Source of the DNA: Ceratorhiza oryzae-sativae
Lineage: Eukaryota > Basidiomycota > Agaricomycetes > Cantharellales > Ceratobasidiaceae
Length of the DNA: 64,000 nucleotides
Reading direction: 5' to 3'
NCBI GenBank assembly: GCA_030998015.1
Contig: JARWMV010000025.1
Coordinates: 1 to 64,000 of the forward strand
Shown here: positions 36,905-47,871 of the stretch, piece after piece
Position numbering within the stretch: the first letter of the stretch is position 1
Layout: each line of letters begins with the position of its first letter
Translations under genes and position numbers: made by a program
Notes under the pieces: generated by a model
What the model was told of the DNA's origin: nothing
Seen by the model: the letters and a program-made list of their open reading frames with translations, nothing else
Database searches by the model: none

Positions 36905-37280
36905 TGTCAACAACAACAAGTCAGGTGACAAGAAAAATAGTGAGAAAGGAAAAGAACTTGTATTTGACGAGAGGTCAAGTTCTTGAGGAGCCCTCTGCAA
37001 ACTTGACCCAGTTTATATACATAGTACAAGCCACATCATAACAAACAAATCCATACAGTGAGTCACAACTGATAAGAGATAGAAGCAGAAGAAGCAACTG
37101 CAGAACTGTGGAATTTCACATTGGAGTTGAAATACATCTTGGTTATTGGCCTGGAACATCCCCTGAATCACATGACACAGATATACCATTAAAGGCAAGT
37201 ATGTTTTGAAGATGATCTCATAAAATGTAATAAATCAAGAAAATATTATAAAGTGGATATATGTGTGTCAGTTTGTGACA
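36905..37280 (-). repeat. Chromovirus 3' LTR
   Basis: TGTCAACAACAAC...GTTTGTGACA on the plus strand; 376 bp, same length as the 5' LTR. TATATAA (plus TTATATA near 37013) and the TCAAGAACTTGACCT complement are kept. Differences from the 5' LTR include several CG versus CA/TG sites. Confidence 0.93.
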
Positions 37281-37292
37281 CTTCCCCCCTTC
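37281..37292 (-). promoter_or_regulatory. Polypurine tract next to 3' LTR
   Basis: On the element strand GAAGGGGGGAAG directly precedes the LTR start TGTCACAAAC. This is the expected plus-strand priming site for reverse transcription. Confidence 0.85.
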
Positions 37293-37299
37293 AAGGCAT

Positions 37300-40200
37300 G
37301 GGGGTCATGGGGTGCCTTTGGATGTGACTTGACATAGTCAGCAATGAGTTCTGGTGCATTTACCAGGTTATTGTAAGTTAACCATTGTCGCTTGTCATAG
37401 CCAAGCCATTTGACATAGTATTTGAAGATGCTAGACCTTTTGTTGTATCATGACTTTATGATCTGTTCCACTTCAAATTCTTCTTCCCCTTCAGGAGTTA
37501 CCACAGGTGGTGGTGGGGGAACCTGACATCCATAGGGATCATCTTTATGTTTGGTCAGGAGCAAGACATGAAATACAGGGTGTATTTTCATGGTTACTGG
37601 CAGGTCCAGTTTGAAGGCATGGGTGCCATGTTGTGCTACCACTTTGAATGGTCCAACTCTCTTGTGGGCCAATTTCCTGGAGGCCTGTTGTGTGTGTATG
37701 TTCTTGGTGTCAAGCCAGACTTTGTCTCCCACCTTGATGGCTTCTGGGGTCCAATGCTTCTGATCATAGTATTCTTTGGTCCTCTGGTTTGATAATTCTA
37801 GAGCAGCCTTGAGTTTGTCATGGCCCTTTTGAAGCCATTCTGTGTGATTGTCTGCTAAGGGAAATTCTTGTCCCTCCTTGTCCCCAACTGCCAACCTTGG
37901 ATGGAAACCATAGTTTGCAAAAAATGGTGATTTGCCAGTTGAGGCATTGACACCATTGTTGTAGGCAAATTCAGCCAAGGGTAAGAGTGAGACCCAGTCG
38001 TCCTGCCAATCTGATATGTAGTGTCTCAGGTACCCTTCTACTACTTGGTTAGCCCTTTCTGACTGGCCATCTGTTTGGGGGTGATATGCTGTGGAGTAGG
38101 ACAGTTTTATATTCAGCCATTTGTACAAGTGCCTTAAGAATTTGGATGCAAAGTTGGGGCCTTGGTCTGAAATGGTTTTTCACAGTAACCCATGAAGTTT
38201 CCATACATAGGTTAGGAACAGGTTTGCACAATCCATGGCACTGGCCTCTGACTGACATGGGATAAAGTGGACCATTTTTGTCAGGCGGTCAACAACTGTA
38301 AATATAGCATCAAACCCTTCTGACAGGGGTAGCCCAGTGATCAGATCATAGGTGATTTCCTCCCAAGGTTTTTCCAGTGCTGGTATTGGGTTTAGGAGCC
38401 CTGGGGGAACCTGGTTGCTGTGCTTGTTCCTAATACAGGATTTGCAATGTGTGACGTATTTGTTGACCAATTTTTTCATTGATGACCATGTATATTTGCA
38501 GTTTAGCAATTCATATGTTCTGAACTGTCCTGGGTGTCCTGCAGCTGGGTTGTCATGACGGCTTTCAATGATCAGCTTGTGAAGTTCCTTGTTATTTGGG
38601 ACATAGATTCGGCCCTTGTATCATAAAAGTCCTTTGTCCCATTCCCAATTTTTGACCTTTTTGTTGTTGTCTAGGGCTTTTAGCACTTTTGAAAGGTGCT
38701 CGTCCCCTGGGATAGTGTCCCTAATGCGTTGTTCCAAGTCATGGTCTGGTGTGATTGCTTGTAGCCACAGTGATTTTAGTTCCAAAAATTGGTTTTGTGC
38801 AAGCAGAGCTTGGCTCTCACCCCCCTCTTTAGGGATGTGCCTTGACAGCTTAGAAAGTATGTCTGCCTGGCTGTTCTTTGCCCCTTTGATGTACAGAATC
38901 TTGAATTCAAATCTGGACAGGAACTTGTGCCATTGTGTGACTTGGCTGTTCAGTGGCTGATTTGTCTTCCAGTATTCCAGATTTGTGTGATTGCAAACAA
39001 CGTTTACTGGGTGTTCAGCCCCCTCTAGCAAATGATGCCAGTGTTTGAGGGCCTTTATAATTGCCAACATTTCTTTGTTGTAGATATCATAATTTCTTTC
39101 TGCTGGGACCATTGCCTTGGAATAGTAGGAGATTGGGTGAAGCATTCCATCTTCTCCATATTGCAATAATACAGCACCTGTGGCATAGCCTGAGGCATCT
39201 GTTTCCAAAATAAATGGTTTGCTGGGTTCTGGCTGAATTAGGAGGGGGGCTTCTTTCAATTTCTGCTTCAACAGGTTCCATGCCTGATCCCTTTCTTCTG
39301 TCCATTCCCACTTTACATCCTTCTTGACAAGTTCATAGAGACATTTTGTGATTTTCGAGAAGTCTTTTATGAAGTGCCTTAACCAGTTTGCAAACCCCAG
39401 CCCTTCCAGGACTTTGGTTGGGTTGGTAGGGGTTGGCCATTCAATGGCTTTTTCAACCTGGCTGGGTCCACTTTAATTGCCTGGGGAGTCATTACTATTC
39501 CCAGGTAATCAACTTCAGTGACATCAAAAACACATTTCTCCAGGGCACAGTATAGGCCAGCTTTTTGAAGATGGTGCAAGACTTCTTTGACATGTTCATC
39601 ATGTTCTTCTTGGTTCTTGGAGAACACTAAGATGTTGTCCATATAGATTACCACATAAATGCCCTCAATGTCTTGGAATTCTTCCTGGATCATGGCCATG
39701 AAGGTCCCTGGTGCGTTCTTTTGGCTGAATTGCATGACTAAGGGCTTGTACAGCCCATATTTGGTCTTAAAAGCAGCCTTCCATTTGTCTCCTTCCCAAA
39801 TTTGTATAAGGTTGAAACCCCACTTTAGATCAAACTTGGTGAATATTTTTGCCCCACACAGGGTTTCCACAATATCATTGATGAGTGGGAGTGGGTACAC
39901 ATTGGAGACAGTCATCTCATTTAGCCACTGGTAGTTGATGCACATGTGTAGCTTTCCATTCTTTTTCTTGACAAATATAACAGGGGATGCCATTGGTGAC
40001 CTGGAGGGTCTAATATGTCCTGCTTTCAATTGGCAATCCAAGGTCTTGCGCAACTCTGCATCTTCCTTGATATGCACACTATATATGGGGCCATGCCTTG
40101 GCTTTGCATCTGGTTTTAGGTCTATTTCCATGTCCCACTTCCTGTGGGGTGGTAGTGGCTGGACATTGTCCTCTTCAGCAAATATTTTCCGAAATTCCTT

Positions 40201-40773
40201 GTATTTTGCTGGAAGCAAGTCTAGGGACTCCAACTGAAGCTCCCTAGGTTCATTTGCCCATATGTATAGGGGCTTTGTAATGCAATGCTTCAGGCATATT
40301 GGCAAGTTGAATCTTGTGTCCTTTCCATCCCAATCAATGTCAGGATTATGGAATTTGAGCCAAGACATGCCCAGGACTAGATCATTCTTGCCAACATTCA
40401 CAACATAAGCACTGAGGATTTCTTGGTGCTCCTGAATGCACAACTCAAAGGTGCAATAGTGGGTCACAGACCCTGAGTTGATCTCCCTTCCATTGATTAC
40501 TTGTAGTTTTTTTGGTGTTTTTAGGGGGATGGTAGGAATATGATATTGTTTAACAAGGTCCTCATGTATAAATACTGATGTGGCCCCTGAATCAATCATG
40601 GCCCATCTGTTGAATTTTTTCATATTATATGCAGACTTGTGTTCAGGGGTTGTGCACAGTGGGAATGCATGAAAGAAAAACTGAAGTTGTGATTGGTTTC
40701 CTAGTGACATACATTCCATTTCCATATTTTTATTTTCATTCTGCACATTTTGTAACATAGCACCCAAGACCAC
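37300..40773 (-). pseudogene. Chromovirus pol: protease, RT, RNase H, integrase, chromodomain (broken)
   Basis: In order: aspartic protease WAMIDSGATSVF (40600s); RT with YSVHIKEDAELRKTLD, SPVIFVKKKNGKLHMCINY, FTKFDLKWGFN and YMDNILVFSK; a frameshift near 39380; RNase H FILETDASGYATGAVLL to ADILSKL (39271-38621); integrase with CKSCIRNK, YDLITGLPLSEGF and SDQGPNFA, and HPQTDGQSERANQ; GPFKVVAQHGTHAFKLDLP; and a chromodomain SSIFKYYVKWLGYDKRQW ending at about 37300. The RT catalytic box is YMDN instead of YxDD, and stops lie after KLHGLL (38180) and before the chromodomain (37445). It cannot move itself; chromodomains normally steer insertion to marked chromatin. Confidence 0.93.
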
Positions 40774-41331
40774 CCCCCTGGCATGGTTTGAGCTTATTCT
40801 TTTACCAACTCATTGTTGGTTGTTTCTAAGGTAGGGGCCAGGCAGATGCCGCAGGGCTTATCTAAGCGCCATCAAAACTGCATGACATGCATCACGTTTT
40901 CCTATGTAAAGCAATCGTAGAGAGCATATAAAAACAAGGTTAAACCTATTTTTTGTCAAAGCGCATATATAATGCATATATGTGGTGTACATGTGCCAGA
41001 AAACTAAGTGGTCAAGGACGAGAATCGACAATAACATGTAGGATCTTGTCACTTGGATGACTGATAAGATCACGTGCATTGGTCATGCGATTGTCAACCC
41101 TGTGATTTATGACCTGCTGCTTTCTTTGTACTGTTTTGACAACCTGCAGGAGATGCCTCATCTCAAGAATCACTGGCGTGTTTATAATCTTGGAATTTAT
41201 GCCCAGCCTCGCCACTCAGTAAGTACAACTCTGGTGTATTCCAAGCGCATATATCTAAGGTAATTTAGGTCGAAAATGCACAAGCAGCACGCCGCCACCA
41301 ATCTGCAACCCCAGCTTCCTCAGGCTCTGAC

Positions 41332-43157
41332 TTGGGAACGTCCACTCCATTTTTCAACCCCACTTTTACTCTTCCTGTACCACACTTTAGTCTATACCAG
41401 CCTCCGCTTCGGGCAATCATTGAACAAACCATACTGTTGCTGGAAGAACACATCAACCCCAAAAAGAAATCAGGGGGAACTCAGACCATGCTTCAGCTTG
41501 CACCTCATGCTCTTGAGGACCTGAAAAGCATCCTTGAGCTCTTCTGTACCTATGTCAAAAAACCCAATATATCCTGGACAGAAGCATTGGTCAACATTGC
41601 TCTGGCCAAAGATCAGGGTGAGCCACATGCCCAAACCTTACGCTCATGGGCTCGCGCAGTAATTATTGACCCGGATTTTTGTTACAGGTCAGGGTACACT
41701 TGAATATCTAGAGCTTAAGCAAATGTAGATATGTTAGTATACACTAATTGTACTCAATACTTCTTAGACTAGAGTAAGAAGGCTCAAAATAGTTGCAATG
41801 CAATCAAGTAACACTCAAGGTAGTCTTAATTGTTCACAGTGTAAACTGACTAATTTATAGGTATAAAGAGCAAGACTACTATGGTCAGGTTCCCTTAGAT
41901 ATCTTAAATGTAGTTCAGCCCTAGTTGCTTGGACTAACTGATACTAATCTTAATACTAGGCTTAAGCGATAGCTTTTAGGATAGATAGTGGGCTGCCTAA
42001 TGCGTGTACTTCCTCAGCTACAGGTACTTAGATTTCCTCTAATAGCTGGTACTTAATGTCACGCTTAATCAGGCAATATTGTATCCTTATATATCTCTGT
42101 ATATAAGATACAATGTCTCAGACAGTATATAACTAATATGGTACTTTATTCCTCAGTACTAGTTATATAAGAAATCACACACAGACAAGAGAAATAGAAA
42201 GAGAAAAGAAACCAATAACCAGTCTGGGTTGAGTAGAGGGAGGTGGTCTGGAAGGGCCTCAGAGGAGGTCCTTTTATACCCTGAGGAGGGCATTCCAGAG
42301 CCAAATAGATACATGCATGCCAGTGCAATCATCAAAAGAGGGTACTGCTATACTTGGGGTACACCCTAGCCCAGTATAGGATAAAAGAGTAAAGACAGGG
42401 TGTGGATCGAAGGCATTGATGCATCTGGGACCTGCTGTTGGCTTGTAGATCATATTATCATAGTATATACATGTAATGAATGGAGGCTACATCTCAGTGA
42501 GTCATAAAGTGAGTCAGAGAAGCTTCTGGATCAATTTGGGAAGCTCTCCTGACTCACTGGAGTCATTAGATCTTGATTGATGGTCCAGTAAGATTCTAAT
42601 GATCTTCGGGCCATTCCGGCGCGAGGATCCGGTGGATCGCGACGATCTTCGGGCAGCAGATACCGCTGAAGATTGGCTATCGATAGAGCACAAGATCGCT
42701 TTGATAGCGTAAGCGGTTGCCGAGATATGAGCGGTGCGATGTTGTAATCAATATCTCCTGATAAGAGGAAATATCGCAACCTCTGTATCTCTCTGAGATC
42801 TTATCGTAAAAACTTAATAAAATATGCGTTGGAGAGCGGGAAATTTGTACTATTTAATGAAACAGAAAATGGTACAATTCAGAGCGCATACAAATTCGAG
42901 TATTTCACAATTTAATTACAGAGGCATCGCTTGAGGTTGGCTGAGCAGACTAAAATAATAGAAAATGTTAGTGATCCATAACATTCGGTTTCCTTTTGCT
43001 GCCAAAATTCTTGCCCAAGCTCAATCCAATTGAACAATGTTGGGGCGCAGCGAAACAAGAGTTTTGTAACCTACCTCAATCGACAGGATCGAAACAACTC
43101 GAGAAGTTTGTGAAGGTGGCGCTGGACAGCATATCATTGGATGATATTAGAAAGTAA
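41332..43157 (+). pseudogene. Tc1-like (DDE) transposase, middle missing
   Basis: The N-terminal part (41332-41679) ends ALRSWARAVIIDPDF-type sequence: SWTEALVNIALAKDQGEPHA then LRSWARAVII, the pattern of DDE transposases in Agaricomycetes. The C-terminal end (42984-43157) has LPKFLPKLNPIEQCWGAAKQ, the last part of the DDE domain with the catalytic acidic residue, then DSISLDDIRK and TAA. The central part with the first two catalytic residues is absent; in its place lies a 1.3-kb LTR without a target duplication. Non-functional. Confidence 0.75.
41680..42983 (-). mobile_element. 1.3-kb LTR, copy 3, no matching TSD
   Basis: TGTTACAGGTCAGGG...GATCCATAACA, nearly identical to copy 2 (26061-27362) including the CpG-rich block. 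Flanks are ATTTT (left) and TTCGG (right), so no duplication. Part of the host transposase gene is missing at this point. The simplest reading is recombination between LTRs of two separate insertions, which deleted the stretch between them. Confidence 0.88.
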
Positions 43158-43704
43158 GCAACAAGGATAAGCTGAAAGGATGCATAATACTCACCAGAGA
43201 GTATGCGAGTAGATACTGCACTCGATCAAGGCAAGTTGTTGATGGCTATGCAAAGGGATTGGACAGCCAATTGTCAATTTGGGCCTTAAGGTTATACCAT
43301 GGACATTGTGCATATCTGCAGAATATAATGGAGGAGGTAGCAGCAGATATGAAAGCAAAAGGGTTGTTAGTTTAGATTCAATTATATTGAGTTTACTCAC
43401 TTCAAAGCCTTCAAGCTTGATTTAACTTAATCCAGGCAATTACATGTTTGGCACCAAAAATAATCACGTGAGTCACAGCTTCCCACGACATCATCACCTT
43501 GCTGTTGATACTTGTCTTTGCCCACTTCATTTTCCGGCACATAGACACAATGTATATTCATTATATATGTGCTTTGACAAAAAATAGGTTTAACCTCATT
43601 TTTATACGCTCTCTACGATTGTTTTACATAGGAAAACATGATGCATGTCACGCAGTTTTGATGGCGCTTAGATAAGCCCTGCGGCATCTGCCTGGCCCCT
43701 ACCT

Positions 43705-44907
43705 TACATCCTCCACAACTGCTTTGTAGCCTGACATCTTGGCTGAAGGGCACTTGGCAGCAATATGATCATGTCCTCCACAGCTATAGCAGGTGTTTGT
43801 CCCTTTCCCTTTTCCTGCACTATCCAGATCCATTGCATCTGAATCCTTTGCTTCGGGGGCCACTGGTGGATGATTGTCCTTCTTTATGTCCTTGAAGGAT
43901 TCTTGTACATTGGAATTGCTACTGTTGTAGCAAACAGTAGGGACAGTGAAGCCCTTGGCATTGGGCCCAATGGCCACAATCTGGCCCTTGACTGCCCTGC
44001 CATCCTTGATCTTGTATATCTGCTCCCCACTCTTGAATTTCTCCTTTTGGGGGTTGCTTTGGGGAGTAGCTGTTGGCCTACTGGACAAGGCATTGTTGCT
44101 GCTGGACTTGTTACCCCCATGAGATGTCCTTTTGCTACCAAAAAATATGAGGTGGCAGTTGATTTCTAAGGCTTGCTGAGTGAGCTGGGCAAAGGTTTTG
44201 GTGTGGGGGTCATAGTTTTGGGCCACCATGCTGTCTGTTACATCCGAAGACAGACCATCATAAAACTGGTCCCACATGGCCACATTGTTGTAGTTGAGTC
44301 CTGTGGAATATAAATTGAACAGGGTGAGGTAATCTTGGACTGTCTTGGTTTGTTTCAGTTTCCACCACTTGTCATGGTTATTCTCAGTGTGGTTCAAATC
44401 CCCATAATGGGTAGTAAATTCTGGCCAAAAGAGGTTGGCATTGTGAAGCCATGGGATCGCAGTTCTGGGGTTTAAGATTTTGAATTCTTCATATGAGTTA
44501 ACCCATTTGGCAGCAGACCCTTCAAGGTAGGATGTAATAAAGGCAACCACCTGGTCAGCAGAGTGCCCACTCATGTTTGTATTGATATAGCACGCACATG
44601 CAATTCTGAACAAAATGGTGTCTTCATGCTTTGTGCCATCAAATTTTTGTGGAGCAGCCATCTTAACTTTTGCTGTTGACCCACTGGAAGGAGCCATAGC
44701 TGCTGGTTGCAGCAGGGCCATGCTGGAGGAAGGTTGTACTGGGGTGATTCCAGTGCCCCCCAAGGAGGTGTTGATTTGTGTCTCAATGTGCATAATGGTT
44801 GTTTGGAGTATTGCTAGCATGCCAACCAGATTGTTTACATTGGTGGCCAGTCCTCCCATGTCAGCATCTATCTTTGCTTGGTTTGTTGTAAGCTTTGCTT
44901 TGAGCAA
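43705..44907 (-). CDS. Chromovirus gag with CCHC zinc knuckle
   Basis: About 400 codons open. The N-terminal helical part ends in a Met/Pro-rich linker. The capsid-like core contains VKMAAPQKFDGTKHEDTILF, VVAFITSYLEGSAAKWVNSY, and FWPEFTTHYGDLNHTENN with KWWKLKQTKTVQDYLTLF, typical of retrotransposon gag. The C-terminal zinc knuckle is CYSCGGHDHIAAKC (CX2CX4HX4C). Frames upstream of 44907 (ANMSDEDKVIYMLWSMDEL) look like gag N-terminus cut by stops near 44965, so the first ATG may not be the original. The 3' end is displaced by the Tc1-like element at 43704. Confidence 0.85.
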
Positions 44908-45058
44908 GTCTGTGTAGGTTTTATTGTTGTGTTCAACATCTCCAATATCATTTTGGAGATTGTTGGTTCACTCTCATAATTCATCCATGGACCAGAGCAT
45001 ATAGATTACTTTGTCTTCATCAGACATATTTGCCCAAGCAGGGGCAGGGGCTGGTGAT

Positions 45059-45432
45059 TGTTGATGACAACAAGTCAGGCAACAAGGAAAAGAGTAAGAA
45101 AAAGAGAAGAACTTGTATTTGACAAGAGGTCAAGTTCTTGAGGAGCCCTCTGCAAACTTGACCTGGTTTATATACATAGTACAAGCCACATCATAACAAA
45201 CAAGTCCATACAGTGAGTCATGACTGACAAGAGATAGAAGCAGTAGAAGCAACTGCGGAACTGTGGAATTTCACATCAGAGTTGAAATACATCTTGGTTG
45301 TCGGTCCGGAACATCCCCTGAATCACATGACACAGATATACCATAAAAGGCAAGTATGTTTGAAGCTGGTCTCATAAAATGTAGTAAATCAAGAAAATAT
45401 TAGAGTGGATATATGCATGTCAGTTTGTGACA
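45059..45432 (-). mobile_element. Solo LTR of the chromovirus family inside the element's leader, TSD GTGAT
   Basis: 374 bp, TGTTGATGACAACAAG...GTTTGTGACA, flanked by GTGAT at 45054-45058 and 45433-45437. Its own duplication shows that it is a separate later insertion and not the 5' LTR of the surrounding element. Confidence 0.92.
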
Positions 45433-45437
45433 GTGAT

Positions 45438-46713
45438 GCCATTTTTCAGGAAGGATTCAGGTAAATTCTAAAGGCAATGGAGACAATACGGAAGTACAGG
45501 GAATTGAGAATTATTTTGGTAATAGAGGATTTTGGTTCCCTGCACAAGTCTATAAATTTTGAAGTTTCCAATTCCCTCAAACCTTAACCACATGTTGTCC
45601 AAGTCCCAACTTTTGGTGTCTTGGCAGCAATATGGACACTCCACCCTCTTCAATTTAGTTTGATCCTGAAGGAGTGCTTCCTTGGGGAGGAGCAATTTGG
45701 GCTGCTGGAAGGGGTGCTTCTTCCTGAATTGGCAAGCTTGTGCCACTTAGAAAGGTAGGGTGAGGAAGGTCTGACAGCATTGAGAAGACAGGGAAGGTGT
45801 ACTTGTGGGGTGCAATTGTTTCTCAGATTATAGCTTCTAGTCTGAGATGGTCTTGGAGGAGGGATAGGTAGTCCTCCTGGTGTTCACACAAATGCTCAGT
45901 TAAGTATGTGCAGCAGGCCTTGGCTTTGTGAAGTTTTTCACAAGTTTCTTTGTACTTATTTTGGTAGTAACAATACCTGTCTTGGAAGTTTTCAATGGTA
46001 TTTAACAGGTGACAAAGGAGTTGTTGGCCAAGGTTCTCCAGCTTATAGCTGGTTGTGGGGGATGGTGTAGTAGTAGAGGAATTTGTCCTTCTTAGGACAA
46101 TAAGGGCAGTGTGCTGGGAAGGTGGCTCTGTTTGCCTGATGGCAGATTTTGCACTCAGGGGCACCTGGCTCAGTAACAAAGGCTTGTTGGGCACGTCCAA
46201 CTCTCTGGGGGCAGACTTTGACAATTACTACTCAGTTAAAATCAATGTGCCCAGCCTCTTCAAGGATACTTTCAACCAAATTGAGGGTGAAGCAGTGGAT
46301 AGACAGGTGTCCAAACCACCCACACAAATGGCAGCACTGGTCTTCCATAAAAGGTTGTGCCACTTGAGGGCTGTGTGTTCTGTCAGAGATGTATTTGAGC
46401 AAGAGCAAGATAAAAGGAAAAAATAGACCCTTTCCCAAGTCTATTGGAATAGGAAGGTGACCTCTGTTGCTCAACTACTTAAGGGCAATGAGTGACCCCA
46501 CCTCTTGTCAACGAAAGAGATTAGAGAACCAAAGCTTGTTACAATGTGTGAGGGACCTGGCTATGCAAGGTTTCACAGAGGCACGTATAGGGCAACAATG
46601 TCTTGTGGCTGTGGATAGGTGGAGTGGGATTGGGGAAGGCAATGGGAAGTTATCTTGAGACAATGCCAACGGTGTTCCAGATGTATCCCAGGCGACACTG
46701 AGACTTACAATTG
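45438..46713 (-). other. Chromovirus leader with zinc-finger-like frames
   Basis: Between primer-binding site and gag, on the element strand. A frame at 46474-46232 contains CHLCGWFGHLSIHC (CX2CX4HX4C). Next comes a frame at 46224-45823 with a coiled helical stretch, and in a shifted frame ECKICHQANRATFPAHCPYC. A frame at 45746-45468 contains VECPYCCQDTKSWDLDNMW. Two or three cysteine clusters in one 1.3-kb leader suggest an additional gene or an extended gag that has lost its frame. I do not recognise the family. Confidence 0.55.
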
Positions 46714-46728
46714 TCAAGAACTTGACCT
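46714..46728 (-). promoter_or_regulatory. Primer-binding site, complementary to the element's own LTR (self-priming type)
   Basis: On the element strand AGGTCAAGTTCTTGA starts 2 nt after the 5' LTR. It is the exact reverse complement of TCAAGAACTTGACCT inside the LTR (46812-46798). In Tf1-like elements the 5' end of the RNA folds back on such a site and is cleaved to prime reverse transcription. I see no need for a tRNA match. Confidence 0.8.
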
Positions 46729-46730
46729 GA

Positions 46731-47106
46731 TGTCAACGACAACAAGTCAGGCAACAAGAAAAATAGTGAGAAAGGAAAAGAACTTGTATTCAATGAGAGG
46801 TCAAGTTCTTGAGGAGCCCTCTGCAAACTTGACCCAGTTTATATACATAGTACAAGCCACATCATAACAAACAAATCTGTACAGTGAGTCATGACTGATA
46901 AGAGATAGAAGCAGAAGAAGTGACTGTGGAACTGCAGAATTTCACATTGGAGTTGAAATACATCTTGGTTATTGGCCTGGAACATCCCCTGAATCACATG
47001 ACACAGATATACCATAAAAGGCAAGTATGTTTTGAAGATGATCTCATAAAATGTAATAAATCAAGAAAATATTATAAAGTGGATATATGCATGTCAGTTC
47101 GTGACA
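46731..47106 (-). repeat. Chromovirus 5' LTR with TATA box and self-priming sequence
   Basis: 376 bp. On the element strand TATATAAA lies 33 nt upstream of TCAAGAACTTGACCT, so transcription should start at about that sequence, as self-priming requires. Confidence 0.93.
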
Positions 47107-47111
47107 TTGGT

Positions 47112-47490
47112 GTGTTGATTCTTGGTGGCATCCTCTGCCTCTAGGCACTCCTTTGCCTCCAATGCAACATGAGGACATGCCCAAATATGTGCATGGAATG
47201 TTGAAGGGTGCCCACACAACGGTTTTGCCATCTGGCATGCTAAATTGTATTCAGCATATATGCATACCTCAGGCCCAAAAAAGTTATGCACCCACCCTAT
47301 GGAGCTCAGTCTTGTTTCTCATAGATCCAATATCGCCTCCTTGAGCAACATCTTGCTGGTCGGCTTCCTCCAAATTTGCCATCCAGTAAGCAACACATCC
47401 TTGACAGTAGGCTTTGAAGTTTGACTTGTTCCTCTGGTAACACTTCTTGCCTTGATTGAAGAAGGACCAAGTCCAGTTTCTTGGAGACAT
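47112..47490 (-). pseudogene. hAT transposase N-terminal part (copy 2)
   Basis: Starts MSPRNWTWSFFNQGKKCYQR and continues with CQGCVAYWMANLEEADQQDV and then, in another frame, VCIYAEYNLACQMAKPLCG to EDATKNQH. It keeps a glutamine codon where copy 1 has a stop (YCQGC against YC*GC), so copy 1 is more damaged here. It ends at the chromovirus target site. Confidence 0.85.
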
Positions 47491-47871
47491 GTTGCCAAAT
47501 TGAGAAGATTAAATCAGGCAAGTACAGGTAATCGATGTAGGGAATCGAGGGTAGCACTTTCGTACTGATCCAGTCCCCCTTTTCTACCCTCTGTTTTCTC
47601 ATTCAGGAGCACATTCGTCACTCTTTCGTCATATTTTTCAGGCGTTTCGTCATGTCTTTGAGCCTTTTGTCATTTTTTCTCCTTTTATTGAACACTCTGC
47701 TGTTGCTCTACTCGACTTTTGTTTTGGTAATTTACAAATCCAGTCACATGACTCACCTGGATCACAAGGTCACGAACGGACCAACGCTCTGGACGAACGG
47801 CTGAGTCAGCCAACGAATGGGGCCGACCGACCGAACACGTTCGTGAGTTGCTGGAGTCAATAACAACACTG

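Larger units (their letters stand above)
40829..43704 (+). mobile_element. Tc1-like DNA transposon nested between gag and pol, TSD TA
   Basis: Both ends read inward AGGTAGGGGCCAGGCAGATG; the inverted repeats stay alike for about 150-200 bp. TA flanks both sides (40827-40828 and 43705-43706), the Tc1/mariner target. Without the nested LTR it measures 1572 bp. It sits just before the gag stop: removing it lets gag run 13 codons further (V-E-T-T-N-N...) to TAA, with the pol frame open in the -1 register across that stop. Strand follows the transposase. Confidence 0.88.
36905..47106 (-). mobile_element. Ty3/gypsy chromovirus (10.2 kb with nested insertions), TSD TTGGT
   Basis: LTRs of 376 bp at 46731-47106 (5') and 36905-37280 (3'), in minus orientation. 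TTGGT flanks the whole (36900-36904 and 47107-47111), which proves that these two LTRs belong together. Order on the element strand: 5' LTR, primer-binding site, a leader with zinc-finger-like frames, gag, pol (protease, RT, RNase H, integrase), chromodomain, polypurine tract, 3' LTR. Nested inside are a solo LTR of the same family (45059-45432) and a Tc1-like element (40829-43704). The gene order with RT before integrase and a C-terminal chromodomain identifies a chromovirus. Confidence 0.95.
34371..47871 (-). mobile_element. hAT DNA transposon, copy 2, split by a chromovirus
   Basis: Ends CAGTGTTGTTATGGACCCA (plus, left) and CAACACTG (right, 47864-47871). Without the nested retroelement (36905-47106) and one 5-bp duplication it measures 3294 bp, against 3276 bp for copy 1. 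Several translated stretches are identical between the copies, and most of the same stops are shared. Both were therefore already decayed when they last shared sequence, by recent transposition in trans or by gene conversion. The flanks are swapped with copy 1. Confidence 0.9.

Noticed and set aside
45059..47106. A second, short retroelement bounded by the LTRs at 45059 and 46731
   Set aside because: The LTR at 45059-45432 has its own GTGAT duplication, and TTGGT pairs the outer LTRs at 36905 and 46731. The short stretch is therefore the leader of the large element, not an element of its own.
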